Part shown: one piece after another, positions 21,066 through 30,824 of the stretch | Numbering within the stretch: position 1 is the stretch's first letter | How the letters are laid out: each line of letters begins with the position of its first letter | Source: Arenicola marina | Taxonomy: Eukaryota > Annelida > Polychaeta > Arenicolidae | Direction: 5' to 3' | Length of the DNA: 64,000 nucleotides | Assembly: GCA_964019135.1 (NCBI GenBank) | Contig: OZ025265.1 | Span: 3,100,496-3,164,495, forward strand | The notes under the pieces: model-generated | Told to the model about the DNA's origin: nothing | Seen by the model: only the letters and a program-made list of their open reading frames with translations | The model's database searches: none | Made by a program: the position numbers and the translations under genes

Positions 21066-21264
21066 ACATATCATACAATAAATACAATTATGTAATAAGA
21101 AAATACGAGCAATAATATCTCCGCATCATTAAAACCACTTCGCTTCGCGTCATGCCACACATGAACACTACATGTACATGTTTTAGACAATCAGTTGTAA
21201 GGCCAAATCGCGCAGCCTCGTGAAAAGTTACAATATTTATATAAAGTACGCATCAAATTTAGGA

Positions 21265-22160
21265 ATCGTACAAACGTCCTTAGTAACACCATGTTCACCT
21301 ATACGTACACACGTCCTAAGCTAACTCACACTGGAACATGTTCACCCATACGTGCAAATGTCCTAAGGTAACTCACACTGTAAAATGTTCACCTATACGT
21401 ACACACGTCCTAAGCTAACTCACACTGGAACATGTTCACCCATACGTGCAAATGTCCTAAGGTAACTCACACTGTAACATGTTCACCCATACGTAAACAC
21501 GTCCTAAGGTAATTCACACTATAATATGTTCACACATATGTACACACGTCCGAAGGAAACTCACACTGTAACATGTTCACCCATACCTAAACACGTCCTA
21601 AGGTAACTCACACTGTAACATGTTTACGCATACGTAAACGCGTCCTAAGGTAATTCACAATGTAACATGTTAACCTATGCCTAAACACCTCCTAAGGCAA
21701 CTCACATTGTAACATCTTCACACATACCTAAACACGTCCTAAGGTAACTCACACTATAACATGTTCACGCATACGTAAACGCGTCCTAAGGTAATTCGCA
21801 ATGTAACATGTCAACCTATACGTAAACACCTCCTAAGGCAACTCACATTGTAACATCTTCACACATACCTAAACACCTCCTAAGGTAATTCACAATGTAA
21901 CATGTTCACCCATACGTAAACACGTCCTAAGGTAACTCACACTGTAACATGTTCACACATACGTAAACACGTCCTAAGGTAACTCACACTGCAACATGTT
22001 CACACATACGTAAACACGTCCTAAGGTAACTCACACTGCAACATGTTCACACATACGTAAACACGTCCTTAGGTAACTCACACTGTAACATGTTCACACA
22101 TACGTAAACACGTCCTAAGGTAACTCACACTGCAACATGTTCACACATACGTACACACGT
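21265..22160. repeat. 47-bp minisatellite (about 19 copies)
   Basis: The unit is AACACGTCCTAAGGTAACTC then ACACTGTAACATGTTCACAC then ATACGTA. On the transcribed strand each unit holds TTACAGTGTGAGTTACC, which has a GTGAGT donor-like core, but no recognised exon adjoins it. Confidence 0.93.
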
Positions 22161-22358
22161 CTTATTTCGCGTCATGACATGTTGCAGCATTCACTAGTTA
22201 GAGCACAGACTAACCGGCCGCATGGGGAAGGGTTGTGGGGTGGGGGGGGGGCTTAGTTACTCATTTAGTTCCACAGTCACATGCATCTCTAAATTAATCA
22301 TTGATATCGCTCAACTTGCACCCTCAGTATCAACAGAACAGCACATCAACAGCCTTAC

Positions 22359-22564
22359 CTTGTTCCCATGCCTGATCCCCTTCCCCTGTCGACGAATACA
22401 AGATGGCGGGCTTGAGGTCCTCGCGGCCGAACAGGTCGTCATAGGGACAATAGTTAGATCCGGGTTCCAAGACAACCAGCCAACCGTGATCGTTTGCACA
22501 GCTGGTATGGGTGTTCAGGTAAAACGAACGCCGGACGTATAGAGTGGCGGAGTACACCTGGTAA
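22359..22564 (-). CDS. Unnamed three-exon domain (W-I-P-V-F type), third part
   Basis: A 206-bp exon, phase 2 start and phase 1 end, acceptor TACCTTCACAG and donor ACAAG|GTAAGG. It codes for Y-Q-V-Y-S-A-T-L-Y-V-R-R-S-F-Y-L, T-S-C-A-N-D-H-G-W-L-V-V, and P-A-I-L-Y-S-S-T. The C-x-x-D-x-G-W-L-V-V ... I-L-Y-S pattern is one I have seen in uncharacterised invertebrate multidomain proteins, but I do not know a family name. It completes the domain begun at 24543. Confidence 0.8.
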
Positions 22565-22639
22565 CTGTGAAGGTACAGGAGTATGGTAACTTGGTTTAAG
22601 TAGGTTAGAACCACGCACTGTTGGCTTGGACCGGCGTAG

Positions 22640-22895
22640 CAGGGGGTATCAGACCGGGGGAGGGGCAGGGGGGAAGGGGACGAGAGAGGGGACCGGGGGA
22701 GGGGGAGGGGAGGGGAGGGGAGAGGGGACTGGGGGAGGGGGAGGGGGGAGTGGGGGAGGTAAGAGCAGACCAGGGGAAGGGCAGGGGGGAGGGGGACGAG
22801 ATAGGGGATCGGGGAAGGGGGGGGGGAGAGGAGAGGGGACTAGGGGAGGGGGCGGGGGAGGGGAGAGGGGACCGGGGGATAGGTAGGCGGCAGGG
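22640..22895. repeat. G-rich purine tract, quadruplex-prone
   Basis: An irregular GGGGA/GGGGGAG repeat of about 250 bp on the plus strand (C-rich in the transcript). Translations of it are artefacts of composition. Confidence 0.9.
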
Positions 22896-23605
22896 GGAAG
22901 AGATATAAAGGGCAAGCGGGAAAGATGTGGAGGTGTACGTGGCGTTTTGGAACGGTGTTTTTCACAAAAAGGGCGTTTGTTTTGGAACTGAAAAGACTTT
23001 TTCACGTAGCTTAATGGTAAAGGGTAAAGACGCTTTCCAAGTAGAATAAACGGCACCCATCCTAACGCTGTGTATTTAAAAAAATGTCAAGACTAGGTGG
23101 GGTGGGGTTCACACAGGTTGGACACGGCAAGCGCGCACCCTGAAAACGCCCTTGTGGCTGAACTCCTAATGTGTCGAAGATCAGACCAAATCTGGTGTAA
23201 AGATGTACGTGTTGCTACATAACCATCAGAAAGGATCACAATATGAAAGTCAATTGATACGGCAGTGGTAACTTGGGGGTGAATTTAGGGCCGATACAAA
23301 TACAATATGAAAATGGGAGCTGTGCAAGTATATCTCATAGAGGTCTGGAAGAAGGGGGTCTAGTCCGCAGTGTCGATTTTTCAACGATTTTCAGTGTCGA
23401 AAGTCGATTTTTCACGACGTTCCATCTCGCTTTTTGGGCTAAATTCCGTGTCGTATTCAGTGTCGGAATTTGGGGGTCAATGTCGAATGCCGATTTTTCA
23501 AATATGCCTGTGTGGCGTGTCGCCATTTGCCTCTTCCAGACCACTTGTATATATATGTAGCGAAATATTCAGTAGAGTTCTGACGTGGACTCGTTGGATA
23601 CTCAC
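22896..23605. other. Intron, nothing recognised
   Basis: Sequence between the G-rich tract and the next exon. A short internal duplication of a GTCGATTTTTCA motif occurs near 23370-23500. No gene is seen. Confidence 0.5.
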
Positions 23606-23763
23606 AGACCGCTAATGAGTGACGCAGACTCGGCATATTTAACCGAAGAAGCTGCCAATCTGGCCCTTTTAAACCAACTTTCTGCCGCAGCGACGTCGCT
23701 GGTCCGCACATTAAATATCATCCAGCTCACCTCCTTCCGGTCTTTGTACACTGACACCTTGAC
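23606..23763 (-). CDS. Unnamed three-exon domain (W-I-P-V-F type), second part
   Basis: A 158-bp exon, phase 0 start and phase 2 end, acceptor CTCGTTGCAG and donor GGTCT|GTGAGT. It encodes V-K-V-S-V-Y-K-D-R-K-E-V-S-W-M-I-F-N and A-A-A-E-S-W-F. The hydrophobic pattern joins smoothly to V-R-K of the preceding exon and to Y-Q-V-Y-S of the next. Confidence 0.8.
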
Positions 23764-23784
23764 CTGCAACGAGAAGGAAATGCT

Positions 23785-23955
23785 GAAAACAATGTGTGCC
23801 AGCACTGTGCCCATAATGCTCGGCATAAAGAGCATGTGTGGGATGAAACATATGCTAGTTGCAGGTGCCAGGGCGCGAACCCGTAACCTGTTGATCTGCA
23901 GCTCAGTCCGTGTTCCAGCTCGGCTATGGAGGCTCTCCGACCTGCAAGGGAACAC
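23785..23955 (-). mobile_element. tRNA-derived SINE-like copy
   Basis: On the minus strand TAGCCGAGCTGG (A-box-like) is followed by GGGTTCGCGCCC (B-box-like, complement at about 23871-23882), then a body with ATGTTTCATCCC that matches the copy at 1030-1190. It lies a few bases upstream of the acceptor of exon 23606-23763, in the sense orientation. Confidence 0.5.
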
Positions 23956-24337
23956 CAGTCTTAAATCTTAATAGACCGATCCAGTGTTTGTTTGTCCGAC
24001 ATAGCGCACGTGGACGACCTTCATTCCTCCACGGGATTGGTTAAAAGCAACAGAGACGTCAGTGAAGGACTGACAACCTGGATCGGTCTATTGACGTGGA
24101 GCACACGAGCGTATAATGTGCAGCGGGTCCTTAGCCACTTCAACTTCTGGTCCACCACGGTCGTCACAGATTCTAGATCAAAATATCCGTCTATATTTCC
24201 GTTTTACTAAGGAACACATAGGCAGTTATATGGTTCCCTATGGGGCTGTGAGATTGCTTCCAATGTGACTCGAAGTGCGTAGGTAAATATGAAGATATCT
24301 TACAGCTGGGGGTGGAATTACTTGATATTACGGTTAC

Positions 24338-24543
24338 CTTGCGGACTCCAATATGTCCCCAGAGGTCAGCCAAGGTCGACTTCACGTGGTCGCCGCAGTC
24401 TGCTGACCGCGTGATGTTGAGACCAACGGCCGGGACCCGGCCATCGAGGTATGACGTCACAGGACCTTGACCCAGAGCGTCATACATATCCTGTCCGTTG
24501 GCGGAGCAACCCTTAAAGACCGGGATCCAGTCCAAATCCAGGC
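24338..24543 (-). CDS. Unnamed three-exon domain (W-I-P-V-F type), first part
   Basis: A 206-bp exon, phase 1 start and phase 0 end, acceptor GGCTCAATCAG and donor CGCAAG|GTAACC. It encodes L-D-W-I-P-V-F-K-G-C, Y-L-D-G-R-V-P-A-V-G-L-N, and L-A-D-L-W-G-H-I-G-V-R-K. With the next two exons it gives a domain of about 190 residues. The family is not known to me. Context suggests an extracellular binding module. Confidence 0.8.
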
Positions 24544-24849
24544 CTGATTGAGCCAGAAACGTTTATATTTGGCGATTTTATAATTAACTAAATGTTCTTA
24601 TATAGCGAGTGAGCATATGGACTCATGAAATAACACTGGATCAATCTGCAGAATCATATCAGTATTATGTTTTACCAGATTCATCAATAAAATTCAAAAG
24701 TTTGGGATAACTCAAATCATTTTACCCTAGGTAAAAAATAATCGAAATGTACACTCCCCAAAGGTAGAATACTAACAGTTAGACAGCTACTAATAAATAT
24801 CTCAAAAACAATCTGTCCAATTCAAAATACTGCCAATATCTTCTCTCAC

Positions 24850-24966
24850 GTCGGTCGCAGTTAGCTCCCGCCGCGGTCGCGTCACAAGTGCACGTGTACT
24901 CAGCCAGCTTCGGTGTGGAGCACACAGCCATACTGTTACATGGCCGTGTACAGCACTCGTCATAAT
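24850..24966 (-). CDS. EGF-like domain exon
   Basis: A 117-bp exon, phase 1 on both sides, acceptor TTCTACAG and donor CGAC|GTGAGA. It encodes D-Y-D-E-C-C-T-R-P-C-N-S-M-A-V-C and Y-T-C-T-C-D-A-T-A-A-G-A-N-C-D-R. Seven cysteines are present, one more than the usual six, because of the doubled C-C at the start. The D-Y-D-E-C start resembles calcium-binding EGF. Confidence 0.82.
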
Positions 24967-25084
24967 CTGTAGAACAAATATAGAACAAACCACAGTTTAA
25001 AAGCTGACAGGTATCCCCCCACCCCCCTACACACCCATCCAACAAGAGCCAACGTGCATTATATCCTATTGAAACATAAAAGTC

Positions 25085-25395
25085 AACAATGCAAACCCAG
25101 GCGTTAACACTGCAAACGCAGGCCTTAAAACTGCAAACCCAGGCGTTAACACTGCAACCCCAGGCGTTAACACTGCAAACACAGACGTTAACACTGCAAA
25201 CCCTTGCATTAAAACTGCAAACCCAAAAGTTAGCAAAGTTACCAAATAAATTAACGCCGCGTACGGAATTTAATGCTGCAAACCCACACATTACCATTTG
25301 AAACATGAAAGTCAACACTGCAAACACAGAAGTTAACACTGCAACTACAAAAGTTAACGCTGCAAACCCACCAGTTCACATTGCAAACTCACAAA
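25085..25395. repeat. 21-bp intronic minisatellite (about 14 copies)
   Basis: The unit is GCAAACCCAGGCGTTAACAC plus T, degenerating towards both ends. It lies in the 952-bp intron between two EGF exons and does not include a splice junction. Confidence 0.88.
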
Positions 25396-25631
25396 TTAAT
25401 GTCGACTTGCTCTGTGACCTTATTTTCTGTTCACTTACAAGGCCTATTCAATGACTATATTGCACACAACATTAATATGTATCTGTGTTATTGCATCTTC
25501 GTTAATTCTTCGTTCTCGCACTCACGTGGGTGTGGCCCTGTGGGTTATCAGGTTCGGGGTAAACCCGAAAATCTAACACTGTCCATCTGGGTAATTCAGA
25601 AAACTTTCGATACGTCCCCTCTCAGGATTGG

Positions 25632-25766
25632 CAGGGGCGTAGGCAGGGACTTGAGCAAGTGTACGCACCTGCTGCAGATGAAATAAAAAAAGTACCCCCT
25701 AACCAGAAGATTGCACGCAAAATGCGTACGCACATGCTTACGTGCGTACGGCTAGCTACGCCCCTG
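25632..25766. mobile_element. Short non-autonomous DNA transposon (MITE) candidate
   Basis: The segment starts CAGGGGCGTAGGCAGG and ends GCTAGCTACGCCCCTG, so its ends are inverted repeats beginning CAGGGGCGTAG. Such ends are common in hAT-type non-autonomous elements. The interior of about 100 bp has no coding capacity, and I do not see a clean target-site duplication. Confidence 0.45.
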
Positions 25767-25919
25767 GTTAGCATTGGCTGGGTGCCAGGTGAGTTTCTCT
25801 TAGCAGAAGCTTTCCATATCCTGTCCGAGCCCTATCTGAGGTGACGACAGAATAGGACATTTATGCTGAGATAATTTAAACCTATTTGACACGAGTAGCC
25901 GTGTGGTGTGTTCACTTGC

Positions 25920-26033
25920 CTCGGTCACACTGTCGACCCGTGTATCCGGCTGTACACTGACACATGAAGGCACCGTCTGTGTTGACACATGTGCCTCCGT
26001 GTCTGCAGGGATCGCCTGCACATTCATCCACAT
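25920..26033 (-). CDS. Calcium-binding EGF-like exon with a GC donor
   Basis: A 114-bp exon, phase 1 on both sides. It codes for [27 protein letters not shown] and G-R-Q-C-D-R. The D-V-D-E-C start and [10 protein letters not shown] fit calcium-binding EGF with the Asp/Asn hydroxylation motif. The acceptor is TGTTTTAG. The only donor that keeps phase 1 is CCGAG|GCAAGT, a GC-AG intron; the next GT would give phase 2. Confidence 0.85.
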
Positions 26034-26590
26034 CTAAAACAGGAAGCGATATGTCGAAATGAGCTCCATATATATGTATGCACAGGCGCTTTGATCCGTA
26101 GCTTAGAACCCCCAACTAAAGCGAGCACCGACCAGGACCAATGTACGTCATCCATGCAAACACTACAAGGTGGCCTTTTAGTTTGATTTTGGAGCAAACC
26201 GCTGGTCTCGAGCGATTTGCAGGTAGCCACCCCCCCCCCCCTCACCCCCTACGAGTCGTTTTTCGAGTCACCTTGCTGGGTGGTCAGTTATGTCCATTCT
26301 TTTGTTATTGCCATGAGCAAGCATACGATGGCTGTAAAAGCGTATAAATAAATTAGTCTACATATAGTCAGAATTTTAAATCCGACATTGTATATATTGA
26401 TCCTGTAAACTATGCAATACAGACATGCATATGGTCGGACCGGAACCAGGAACGAAAATGATAGTACCGAAAATACTATCACTACGACCAATCAGCCACG
26501 GTGTTGAATGTGTTTAAGTCGACCTAATGCATGCCCAGTTGAACCCCCCCCCCCCTCCACCTTCAATTAGTGGCAGTGTTCGAAGCTTAC
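26034..26590. other. Intron, nothing recognised
   Basis: Two C-rich runs (about 26228-26240 and 26546-26556) are present. No exon or repeat array is seen. Confidence 0.5.
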
Positions 26591-26707
26591 CTGTTTGGCA
26601 CTGTGCACCTTCGTAGCCAATGATACAGCGACATTCGTAACCATTGACGACTTCAGAGCACGTGCCGCCATGTTGGCATGGTGACCCGGCGCAGTGGTGG
26701 TCCATCA
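26591..26707 (-). CDS. EGF-like domain exon
   Basis: A 117-bp exon, phase 1 on both sides, acceptor AATAATGTAG and donor AACAG|GTAAGC. It encodes H-H-C-A-G-S-P-C-Q-H-G-G-T-C, N-G-Y-E-C-R-C-I-I-G-Y-E-G-A-Q-C, a regular six-cysteine EGF. It lacks the D-x-D-E calcium motif. Confidence 0.86.
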
Positions 26708-27143
26708 CTACATTATTGGGATGGCAGGATGGCGAGATGCAAGCAGCACAGCAATGCAAAATGGAAAGCTAATTTAGATATTAATATCTTGTCAGTTTTT
26801 TTTTAAGAAGTTCCCAACACAATTTATGCTACATGACAACAGTTTGGTGATGGATTGAGTTTGTCAATCGTAATCATAAAACAGTCTAAGCAATTGACTC
26901 ACTAAGAACTGAGGATATTAAATGTTAATTGTATCTTACAATGTCTATTAGACATTGTTTAATAGCCATATTTGTATAATATATACAGTTTAAGGAAAGA
27001 CGCCAACACATGTGTACCATGCAGGAAAGCTACTGCACGTTGTGATGCACGCATGTGCGCAAACGTTCAAACAAGAATTCAAACAAATGTTATCAAGCGA
27101 TGACATGTCAATGGCCAAAAAGAATCCAACCATCTATACTAAC
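26708..27143. other. Intron, nothing recognised
   Basis: AT-rich intron between EGF and the 242-residue domain. I see nothing in it. Confidence 0.5.
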
Positions 27144-27872
27144 CAAACGGCAAGCCGATTGAAACTCCGACGATTGAAGCTCCGACATCCCATCCTGGGA
27201 TCAAGCTCTTCAAGCCACAGGTTTCCGGCGGTCTGGCTCCGACTAGTAGCTCCAAATCAGAACTAAATTGATCCACGGGTAGAATGTAATCCTTTAAATC
27301 TATCGGTGTCCTCGTCGATAACCAGCCGTCAGCGCCAGTGGAGGTAGCGTCATCTTTTATCGCAGCAGTATTTCCGTAATTATTTGGAAAGAGGGCGAAG
27401 TGTTGCGCATTCGGGCTAAAGCAATCATACACCATACACTGGCCGTTACTTTCGAAGCCAAGGGTGTAGTTAGCTGTGGAGGTTGGGTTCTCGAGTGCGA
27501 TACCCACAAACAAGTAAGGCCCTAGCGCATTGTGGACTAGCGGCTCAGAGAACCCAGCAAAAGAATTAATCAGGAAGGTGAAGTCCACATTGGCGTTTGC
27601 CTCCAGCTGGCGTATCTCCACTTGGCTCTGGCTCCCGTTGGTCTCGAACGTGCGAATCCGGAAGTGGGATCTGTCCGAGTACAGGGCAGCCAGATCCAAG
27701 GTCAAACTCGAATTGAAGGTGATGGCCTGTTTGGAGAGGTACGCGTAGCTTGTGTTTCCAGGACCGCCGAACTCACAGAACACTTGGAACACTCTCCCAC
27801 GAGGGGTCAGTAGTGTATGAACACCTGAATTCTGGTTTCCAGTCAAGTAGGATGTGTTGCAAGATGTCAGCA
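27144..27872 (-). CDS. Unnamed 242-residue domain, fibrinogen-like start
   Basis: A single 729-bp exon, phase 1 on both sides, acceptor TTTTTTCAG and donor GTTTG|GTTAGT. It is the largest exon in the window. It begins L-T-S-C-N-T-S-Y, then S-G-V-H-T-L-L-T-P-R-G-R-V-F-Q-V-F-C-E-F, which recalls the start of fibrinogen C-terminal and similar domains. Later come F-L-I-N-S-F-A-G-F, G-P-Y-L-F-V-G-I, E-S-N-G-Q-C-M-V-Y-D-C-F and A-L-F-P-N-N-Y. The rest does not follow the fibrinogen fold and I cannot name it. Several N-x-S/T sites suggest an extracellular glycosylated module. Confidence 0.8.
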
Positions 27873-28124
27873 CTGAAAAAAAAGCAAAAAAACCCGCATG
27901 AACCACCGCTAGGCGACGCCACCCACTACTCACAACTTTCAATGGTATCTCGTCTCGGTCTGTCGGTAAATGCTTGAGGTAGAGTAAAATGGCTTCTCGC
28001 ATTAGATTAATTTGAACTACGATTTGCAAAGAAGTCGACGAACCTCATTGTCTTGCAGTGGAAAAATACACAAAAACAGAAGTACCGTTGTAACGTATAA
28101 TGTCAGTTATACCAAATGTCTCAC

Positions 28125-28238
28125 ATTGGGCACAGTGCTTGCCGCCGTACCCCGGGGGACAGTTACACTGGTAGCTGCCAAAGGTGTTGTGACAGTAACC
28201 GTTGTTCTCACACGGGGAAGAATCACATTCATCGATAT
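28125..28238 (-). CDS. Calcium-binding EGF-like exon
   Basis: A 114-bp exon, phase 1 on both sides, acceptor CATCTTGCAG and donor CCAAT|GTGAGA. It encodes [27 protein letters not shown] and G-K-H-C. D-I-D-E-C together with [10 protein letters not shown] is the textbook calcium-binding EGF pattern. Confidence 0.9.
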
Positions 28239-28339
28239 CTGCAAGATGAGGAGTTAATAAGGAGACAATGTTAAACTTAATCATAGGGCTTTACGGCATG
28301 TAAGAAATCTCAAGATAAGTAACGGGATATACAACTATG

Positions 28340-28635
28340 AAGCAAAACATTGTAAAGCTTCAATCAGTGGTGCTATGTTATGCTTTACATTGTGAAGCTT
28401 CAATCAGTGGCGCTATGTTATGCTTTACATTGTGAAGCTTCAATCAGTGGCGCTATGTTATGCTTTACATTGTGAAGCTTCAATCAGTGGTGCTATGTTA
28501 TGCTTTACATTGTGAAGCTTCAATCAGTGGTGCTATGTTATGCTTTACATTGTGAAGCTTCAATCAGTGGTGCTATGTTATGCTTTACATTGTAAAGCTT
28601 CAATCAGTGGTGCTACGTTATGCTTTACATTTGCG
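28340..28635. repeat. 40-bp intronic minisatellite (about 7 copies)
   Basis: The unit is GCTTTACATTGTGAAGCTTC followed by AATCAGTGGCGCTATGTTAT. Copies are nearly identical. It lies in the intron before the calcium-binding EGF exon and does not include a junction. The remaining intron to 28948 shows nothing. Confidence 0.93.
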
Positions 28636-28948
28636 AGCCAACATTATGCGTTGAGTTGCATTCTAAACATATACAACAAACATATACTAAGTATACATCT
28701 AAAGAGATTGCGTGATGAAATCCAGTTTAAGGACAGAAATGTCATATAAACCACCAGTAATTGAAGCCTTAATTCTATTCACCGGACGAGTGAAATAATC
28801 GACCGCGTAACGTACAAAAGCAAGTGAAGTGTGTTTACGAGGTGGCCGCTGATATGTGTATTGGCTATCGTAACCTCGTTGAAAAAATGTATAAAGTTAT
28901 AAGTTTATAAAAAAAAAGTGAAATGTGTAAACATGGCGGCCATTTTAC

Positions 28949-29252
28949 CTGTCATTCTGCAGTATGCCACGTTCGCCTGGCAGTTAAAGGAATCACCAGA
29001 ACCCGAGTCCAAGAATTCATTCCCCGCCCACCAAATGGCCTGGGCGTTGTACAGCAGCTCGGCAAATCCATCTTGGGAGAAGCTCGACGACACTTCCGCC
29101 GGACCCCAATGGGAATCGTTGAAAGTAGTCCCCTCCCAGCCGGGTTCCGCGGCGTAGGAACACTTCCAACTGGCGTCCGTGATGAGGCCGTTGGAGAAGT
29201 AAGCGATGAAGTAGGCGTCCGCACCGCCATCAGTGGCGTTCACGGCAACGAC
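28949..29252 (-). CDS. Unnamed two-exon beta-sandwich-like domain, second part
   Basis: A 304-bp exon, phase 0 start and phase 1 end, acceptor CTCTTGAAG and donor GACAG|GTAAAA. It codes for V-V-A-V-N-A-T-D-G-G-A-D-A-Y-F-I-A-Y-F-S-N-G, T-D-A-S-W-K-C-S, T-T-F-N-D-S-H-W-G-P-A, and A-I-W-W-A-G-N, A-Y-C-R-M-T. The D-x-x-W and W-W motifs recall the jelly-roll domains of beta-galactosidases and related galactose-binding folds. That similarity is from memory and the family is not assigned. Confidence 0.8.
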
Positions 29253-29359
29253 CTTCAAGAGTAAAACGTATGCATGTATATTCAAAACTTCATCCTACAG
29301 GTTCGCATAATATTTGTTGCGGCTTGAGGAATGCAGTCATTATTTTAGTACAAACCTAC

Positions 29360-29484
29360 CTCTACGCCATGTGCGAAATCGATCGTGGCAATATGGAACC
29401 ACGAACGGTGTTCTGCTGCAAAGGTTCCATTGACGTAAACTTCAACAGAGTCATCTACAGCGGTGAACATCCGAGTCGGAAGAA
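29360..29484 (-). CDS. Unnamed two-exon beta-sandwich-like domain, first part
   Basis: A 125-bp exon, phase 1 start and phase 0 end, acceptor GGATTTTCAG and donor TAGAG|GTAGGT. It encodes L-P-T-R-M-F-T-A-V-D-D-S-V-E-V-Y-V-N-G-T, then W-F-H-I-A-T-I-D-F-A-H-G-V-E, joining V-V-A-V-N in the next exon. The D-D-x-V-x-V-Y-V-N-G strand is typical of carbohydrate-binding jelly rolls. Confidence 0.8.
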
Positions 29485-29559
29485 CTGAAAATCCGGTCAA
29501 TATTCGGTTGAATAAAGACAACGGCGTATTTATTCGAAATACAGTAGGGTGCCATGTCA

Positions 29560-30735
29560 AATAACAATGGTGGGCTATGCGCCATAACAATGGTGGGCTA
29601 TGTGCCATAGCAATGGTGGGCTATGTGCCATAGCAATGGTGGGCTATGTGCCATAGCAATGGTGGGCTATGTGCCATAGCAATGGTGGGCTATGTGCCAT
29701 AGCAATGGTGGGCTATGTGCCATAACAATGGTGGGCTATGTGCCATAGCAATGGTGGGCTATGTGCCATAGCAATGGTGGGCTATGTGCCATAGCAATGG
29801 TGGGCTATGTGCCATAGCAATGGTGGGCTATGTGCCATAGCAATGGTGGGCTATGTGCCATAGCAATGGTGGGCTATGTGCCATAGCAATGGTGGGCTAT
29901 GTGCCATAGCAATGGTGGGCTATGTGCTATAGCAATGGTGGGCTATGTGCCATAGCAATGGTGGGCTATGTGCCATAGCAATGGTGGGCTATGTGCCATA
30001 GCAATGGTGGGCTATGTGCCATAGCAATGGTGGGCTATGTGCCATAGCAATGGTGGGCTATGTGCCATAACAATGGTGGGCTATGTGCCATAGCAATGGT
30101 GGGCTATGTGCCATAGCAATGGTGGGCTATGTGCCATAGCAATGGTGGGCTATGTGCCATAGCAATGGTGGGCTATGTGCCATAGCAATGGTGGGCTATG
30201 TGCCATAGCAATGGTGGGCTATGTGCCATAGCAATGGTGGGCTATGTGCCATAGCAATGGTGGGCTATGTGCCATAGCAATGGTGGGCTATGTGCCATAG
30301 CAATGGTGGGCTATGTGCCATAGCAATGGTGGGCTATGTGCCATAGCAATGGTGGGCTATGTGCCATAGCAATGGTGGGCTATGTGCCATAGCAATGGTG
30401 GGCTATGTGCCATAGCAATGGTGGGCTATGTGTCATAACAATGGTGGGCTATGTGCCATAGCAATGGTGGGCTATGTGCCATAGCAATGGTGGGCTATGT
30501 GCCATAGCAATGGTGGGCTATGTGCCATAGCAATGGTGGGCTATGTGCCATAGCAATGGTGGGCTATGTGCCATAGCAATGGTGGGCTATGTGCCATAGC
30601 AATGGTGGGCTATGTGCCATAACAATGGTGGGCTATGTGCCATAGCAATGGTGGGCTATGTGCCATAACAATGGTGGGCTATGTGCCATAGCAATGGTGG
30701 GCTATGTGCCATAGCAATTGTGGGCTATGTATCAC
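29560..30735. repeat. 23-bp minisatellite A (about 51 copies)
   Basis: The unit is CCATAGCAATGGTGGGCTAT followed by GTG. Copies are almost identical, with ATAACAATGG as the commonest variant. It lies about 75 bp upstream of the acceptor of exon 29360-29484. Confidence 0.97.
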
Positions 30736-30824
30736 GGTATCGAGTCACTTAGTTATTTCGCACAAAGAGAGCGGGTCATAACGACCACGTAGTACAACAT
30801 TAACAAGCCAATGACGATTGTCAC

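Larger units (their letters stand above)
20160..21260. other. Intron with SINE-like copy and ATT microsatellite
   Basis: A tRNA-like B box (minus strand, GGTTCGAATCCC, complement at about 20691-20702) sits in a GC-rich patch at 20670-20790, and is likely a SINE-like copy. An (ATT)n run lies at 21009-21065. No exon is seen. Confidence 0.5.

Noticed and set aside
22621-23056. Glycine- and proline-rich open frames on both strands
   Set aside because: They are produced by the G-rich purine tract and show only composition bias.
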